From positions 1-10,176 of the forward strand of contig SKQM01000032.1 of the NCBI GenBank assembly GCA_007119005.1: a stretch of 10,176 nucleotides of DNA, in the 5' to 3' direction. How positions within the stretch are numbered: the first letter of the stretch is position 1; each line of letters starts with the position of its first letter. Source of the stretch: Thioalkalivibrio sp. GTDB lineage: Bacteria; Pseudomonadota; Gammaproteobacteria; Ectothiorhodospirales; Ectothiorhodospiraceae. The notes below the pieces were generated by a model. The model was given only the letters and a program-made list of their open reading frames with translations. It was not told the origin of the DNA and made no database searches. Position numbers and translations under genes: made by a program. Below, piece after piece: positions 7,612-10,176 of this stretch.

Positions 7612-8928
7612 TCAGGGGGCTGGGGGGAATGCGCTCAGCGAGGGATCGCCGACCAGCAGCGCGAGGCGCTCGAAGGCCAGCGCCAGGGCGTACTCGTTGG
7701 CCGCGTTGAAATGGGCGGCGGCACTCTGCTGCACCATCGAGTCGCCGAGGTCCGCCTGCTCCTCCATGTCGTAAAGTGCCCGCGCACGGTCGATGTACAG
7801 CTCCCGGTAGTCCATCCGCGCCATCGCCTCGTCGCGCTGGACCAGCAGGGCCTCGATCTCGAAGTACAGTTCACGCACCGCGGCCCGGACATCGATCATC
7901 GACTGGGCCAGTTCCGCCTCGGCGAGGTGTCGGAACGCCGTGGCTTCGCCGATGGCAGCACCGCTGCGGCGACCCTGGTAGATCGGGATCTCGAGGACCA
8001 GGCCAACGGTGGCGGGATTGCGTTCGGCACCGAATTCGCGGTTCCACCAGCCGAGCTGGGCGTGAGCGCTGAGGCGCGGCCGGTGCTCCGTCCTTGCCGC
8101 GGACGTACGTCGTTGCGCGACCTCGACCTGACCCCTGCGGATCGCGATCTCCGGACTTTCCCGGTCGATGGTCTCGAGCAGCTGGCCGAGTTCCGGCAGT
8201 GCGGGCAGGTTCAGTGGCAGTGCGGGGCCCAGTACCTGTGCCGGTGCCTGGTCCGGGCGGTTGAGGGCCTCGCCCAGTTCCGCGCGGCTCCTGCGCTGGG
8301 CCTGCTGGGCGCGCAGGCGCTGGGCGCGGGCAGTCTGGTATGCCGCCTCGAGTTGGAACAGGTCAATGTCGGACACCTGCCCGAGCTCGCTCCGGTTCCG
8401 TGCCCGGTTCAGTGTGACGAAGGCCGATGCCATGGCTTCGTTGTCCCGTGCGAAGGCCAGATCGGCGAGGAGCACGTCGAAATAGCGCTGCATGACCGCG
8501 AGCCGATGATGGGCGTGAGCGAGTTCCTCCTCGATGCGCGTGATCTCCGCCTCGCGCTGGCTGGCGGCGACCCGGTGGGTCGTATGCCCGAAGTCGCTCA
8601 ACAGCTTCCTGGCCACCAGCAACGCCCTGGAGTCGTTGTTGCTGTCGTCCGGTGTGTTGTCGTTCGGATCGATCCAGCGCGCATCCAGAATAGCGTCGAA
8701 GGTGACGTCGCCCGTTGCCCGTTCGCCCTCGAGCGTCTGTTCGGCCTGCTCGCGCAGCGCGCGGGCACGCAGCAGGGACGGGTGGCTGGCGTCGATTGCG
8801 GCGAGTGCTGCCTCGAGCCGCAGCGGCTGCGGCAGTGGCTCTGCCGCGGCTTGCGCGATCGACAACCCGGGCATCAGTGCCAGGATCAGTCCGGCCAGTA
8901 CCACCAGGGATCGATCGCCGGTGCGCAT
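7612..8928 (-). CDS. TolC-family outer-membrane channel protein
   Basis: This is an outer-membrane efflux channel of the TolC/OEP superfamily; three copies would form the beta-barrel and periplasmic helical tunnel. The product is 438 residues, a usual length. A signal peptide covers about 1-27 (LSIAQA) with no lipobox cysteine, so it is TolC-like rather than the lipidated CusC/OprM kind. Two internal OEP repeats are visible: about 36-222, with SELGQVSDIDLFQLEAAY at 180-197, and about 243-427, with LEIPIYQGRRSGAAIGEAT at 312-330 and QADLGDSMVQ at 391-400. Long Ala/Arg/Glu helices lie between. An acidic, Asn-rich segment, DPNDNTPDDSNNDS at 87-100, falls where the first surface loop is expected. 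The open frame runs far upstream but that part is unrelated; the ATG at 8928, 8 bases after the previous stop, opens the signal peptide. It pairs with the adaptor gene 13 bases downstream. Confidence 0.9.
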   Translation of the reverse strand: MRTGDRSLVVLAGLILALMPGLSIAQAAAEPLPQPLRLEAALAAIDASHPSLLRARALREQAEQTLEGERATGDVTFDAILDARWIDPNDNTPDDSNNDSRALLVARKLLSDFGHTTHRVAASQREAEITRIEEELAHAHHRLAVMQRYFDVLLADLAFARDNEAMASAFVTLNRARNRSELGQVSDIDLFQLEAAYQTARAQRLRAQQAQRRSRAELGEALNRPDQAPAQVLGPALPLNLPALPELGQLLETIDRESPEIAIRRGQVEVAQRRTSAARTEHRPRLSAHAQLGWWNREFGAERNPATVGLVLEIPIYQGRRSGAAIGEATAFRHLAEAELAQSMIDVRAAVRELYFEIEALLVQRDEAMARMDYRELYIDRARALYDMEEQADLGDSMVQQSAAAHFNAANEYALALAFERLALLVGDPSLSAFPPAP

Positions 8929-8936
8929 GGCGTCAG

Positions 8937-9485
8937 CTAGCGCGCTTCGCGCTTGAAGCGCGTGAAATTCATCTGCTGGTAATGACCCTCCGCGACGAAC
9001 TCGCCGAGCTGCAGGAACTCCTGTGCGTCGCGGGTCGCGCCGGTGAACCGGACAGTGGGCTCCCCGTCGAGGTTGAAGAACTGGAACACCGGGGTCGCGC
9101 GTACGCGGAACTCGCGAAAGGCGAAGTCGGCCTGGCGCAGGGTGTTGCCCTGGAAATCGGTGATCTCGACGTCCCCCTCGACGTCGACACTGAAGATCGC
9201 GAAGTGCTCGCGATAGAATTCCTGGACCTCGGGCTGGTTCAGAACCTGCTGCTTCATGCGGTGGCAGAACGGGCACTCGTCCATCTCGAAGAAGATCAGC
9301 ACTCCCCTCTTGCCGTCCGCGCGGGCATCCTCCAGTTCTTCCTGGAAATCGCCGAAGGTCGGCTGGAAGAAATGCGCGTAGGGATCGCGAGGGTCCGCTG
9401 CCGCCTGCAAGGAAAACGGAACGAGCACTAGCAGGGTGGGGGCAGCAAACAATGCCAGCAGGGTGCGGGCGGCCGTGGTCAGCAT
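8937..9485 (-). CDS. Periplasmic thioredoxin-fold protein (SoxW-like/Thioredoxin_2)
   Basis: This is an exported thiol-redox protein. The 182-residue product has a signal peptide of about 28 residues (ending SLQA). A thioredoxin-like fold follows, with the redox motif MDECPFCHRMKQQVL (C71 and C74) and a cis-proline at 132 (RATPVFQFF). The CPFC motif, placed early and followed by a helix, resembles SoxW and other periplasmic 'thioredoxin family' proteins rather than cytoplasmic TrxA (CGPC). Its partner is unknown. It heads the minus-strand run that also contains DsbD and a TlpA-like protein, so DsbD could keep it reduced; that is inference. The ATG at 9485 has a GGAG (9496-9493) 7 bases upstream. 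No sox genes are seen in the window. The fold is sure, the role is not. Confidence 0.85.
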   Translation of the reverse strand: MLTTAARTLLALFAAPTLLVLVPFSLQAAADPRDPYAHFFQPTFGDFQEELEDARADGKRGVLIFFEMDECPFCHRMKQQVLNQPEVQEFYREHFAIFSVDVEGDVEITDFQGNTLRQADFAFREFRVRATPVFQFFNLDGEPTVRFTGATRDAQEFLQLGEFVAEGHYQQMNFTRFKREAR

Positions 9486-9661
9486 GAGGCAACTCCGTTG
9501 TTTGTCGGGCTTGGTCAGCTCTGGCTGAGACGCCCCAACCGAGCGAAAATTCCGGTTTCCGGGTCGCTGCGGTGTGCTTCGGCATCATGCGCGCGGCGGG
9601 TGCCGACTCGACAGGGACCGCTGGTGGATGTTGGAATGCGGTGTCCGCGATGGAGTCTGCA
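9486..9661. other. Divergent intergenic region between thioredoxin-like gene and fxsA
   Basis: These 176 bases separate the divergent genes and should contain both promoters. A GGAG for the minus-strand gene is at 9493-9496. A small inverted repeat, TCAGC-4-GCTGA, lies at 9515-9528 in what would be its leader or promoter. An AT-richer patch with a CCGG-AAA-CCGG motif on the minus strand is near 9549-9560. I find no -35/-10 pair good enough to call on either strand. An in-frame ATG at 9572 exists for fxsA, but the codons from there do not resemble the family. Confidence 0.4.
9652..9655 (+). promoter_or_regulatory. Shine-Dalgarno site deciding the fxsA start
   Basis: GGAG lies 6 bases before the ATG at 9662, and the protein from that ATG matches the FxsA N-terminus (MRHPLFPLFV). 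The earlier in-frame ATGs at 9572, 9587 and 9650 are therefore disfavoured. Confidence 0.65.
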
Positions 9662-10132
9662 ATGCGCCACCCCCTGTTCCCGCTCTTCGTGTTTCTGGGC
9701 GCCGTCCTGCTCGAGATCTTCGGCTTCGCCTGGGTCGGAGGGATGGTCGGGGCGCTGACGACCGTGGCGCTGGTCGTGGTCACTGCGGCGATCGGCCTGT
9801 GGATCTTCCGGGTCCAGGGCGCTGCGCACTGGCGGCGCATGCAGGAGATGCTGGGTCGGGGGGAGCTCCCCGCCCGCGACGTGCTGGAGGCCTGGATGCT
9901 GGTTCTGGCCGCGGTGCTGCTGGTGATCCCCGGGTTCTTCTCGGACGGAATCGGCTTCGCCCTGCTGGTGCCCCGGTTGCGCAAGTCTGCGGCTGCCGGG
10001 CTGTTGCGGCGCCGGGCTGTCTGGGTCGCGGCCGCGCGGCAATCGGCGTCTGGGCATCGCGACACGATCGAAGGCGAGTTCCGCAAGGGCGAGAACGACC
10101 GGCTGACCGACCGCGACCGACAGGGCCGCTGA
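9662..10132 (+). CDS. fxsA: FxsA family membrane protein
   Basis: FxsA is a small inner-membrane protein; in E. coli, extra FxsA relieves the F-plasmid exclusion of phage T7. Its normal role is unknown. The 156-residue product (E. coli 158) has two N-terminal membrane helices at about 5-24 and 27-50, an amphipathic segment with HWRRMQEML at 56-64, and a third hydrophobic stretch at about 76-103. That stretch holds the family hallmark IPGFFSDGIGFALLVPRLR at 89-107. The C-terminal cytoplasmic tail includes the typical TIEGEF at 135-140 and is strongly charged at the end. The start at 9662 follows a good GGAG. It is divergent from the neighbouring run. In many proteobacteria fxsA lies beside groES-groEL, which could be expected just beyond the right edge; the final 44 bases show no gene. 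Confidence 0.9.
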   Translation: MRHPLFPLFVFLGAVLLEIFGFAWVGGMVGALTTVALVVVTAAIGLWIFRVQGAAHWRRMQEMLGRGELPARDVLEAWMLVLAAVLLVIPGFFSDGIGFALLVPRLRKSAAAGLLRRRAVWVAAARQSASGHRDTIEGEFRKGENDRLTDRDRQGR

Positions 10133-10176
10133 CAGGTCAAGGGGCCGCCAGGGAGATCGAGCCCGGCCTTACCCCC

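Noticed and set aside
7711..8940. A 409-codon plus-strand open frame opposite the TolC-like gene
   Set aside because: It is antisense to a clear outer-membrane channel gene and has no recognisable domain or start signal.
9515..9528. Inverted repeat TCAGC-4-GCTGA as a regulator binding site
   Set aside because: Five-base arms are expected by chance at this rate, and no promoter or known operator can be placed next to it.
8929..10140. N-terminal extension of the TolC-like frame by about 400 codons
   Set aside because: The extension crosses the thioredoxin-like gene in another frame and fxsA on the opposite strand. Its translation is Arg/Pro/Ser-rich noise, and a good signal peptide begins at 8928.
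1..10176. Search for tRNA/rRNA genes, CRISPR arrays, insertion sequences and long repeats
   Set aside because: No spaced direct repeats, transposase-like proteins, terminal inverted repeats or tRNA-like folds were noticed; the window is almost filled with coding sequence.

Overview
This is a GC-rich bacterial chromosomal segment made up almost wholly of recognisable genes. Eleven coding regions are supported. Ten lie on the minus strand and one (fxsA, at the right end) on the plus strand. Gene content and order (dsbD - tlpA - aroQ - accB - accC - prmA - small zinc-ribbon protein, with cutA and fxsA nearby) point to a gammaproteobacterium. The order resembles that around prmA/accBC in Pseudomonas and in purple sulfur bacterial relatives. 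The exact family cannot be fixed from the sequence; a Chromatiales/Ectothiorhodospiraceae-like organism is a guess. I see no mobile element, tRNA, rRNA or CRISPR array.

Right part (9486-10176): fxsA, a small membrane protein, is read rightwards. It is divergent from a minus-strand run that begins with a periplasmic thioredoxin-fold protein (8937-9485). A 176-base intergenic region between them must hold both promoters.

Middle part (3618-9485, minus strand): a tight six-gene run, thioredoxin-like protein -> TolC-type outer-membrane channel -> membrane-fusion adaptor -> cutA -> dsbD -> tlpA-type lipoprotein. The last three junctions are 4-base GTGA/ATGA overlaps and the first two gaps are at most about 15 bases, so this is very likely one transcription unit. 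It combines envelope thiol chemistry (three proteins with CxxC thioredoxin folds, one of them DsbD) with a channel/adaptor pair whose inner-membrane pump is absent. The most unusual protein is DsbD. It is about 200 residues longer than the E. coli protein because it carries two complete tandem copies of the periplasmic alpha domain, each with its own cysteine pair and cap loop.

Left part (1-3385, minus strand): after a 232-base gap with a plausible promoter come aroQ (shikimate pathway), accB and accC (biotin carboxyl carrier protein and biotin carboxylase of acetyl-CoA carboxylase), prmA (ribosomal protein L11 methyltransferase) and the start of a zinc-ribbon gene cut by the window edge. These are ordinary housekeeping genes with all the key residues I checked intact.

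The window is mainly conserved core genome. The points worth a second look are the duplicated DsbD alpha domain, the pump-less channel/adaptor pair placed between fxsA and cutA, and the coupling of three thiol-redox proteins in one operon. I see no wholly new system.
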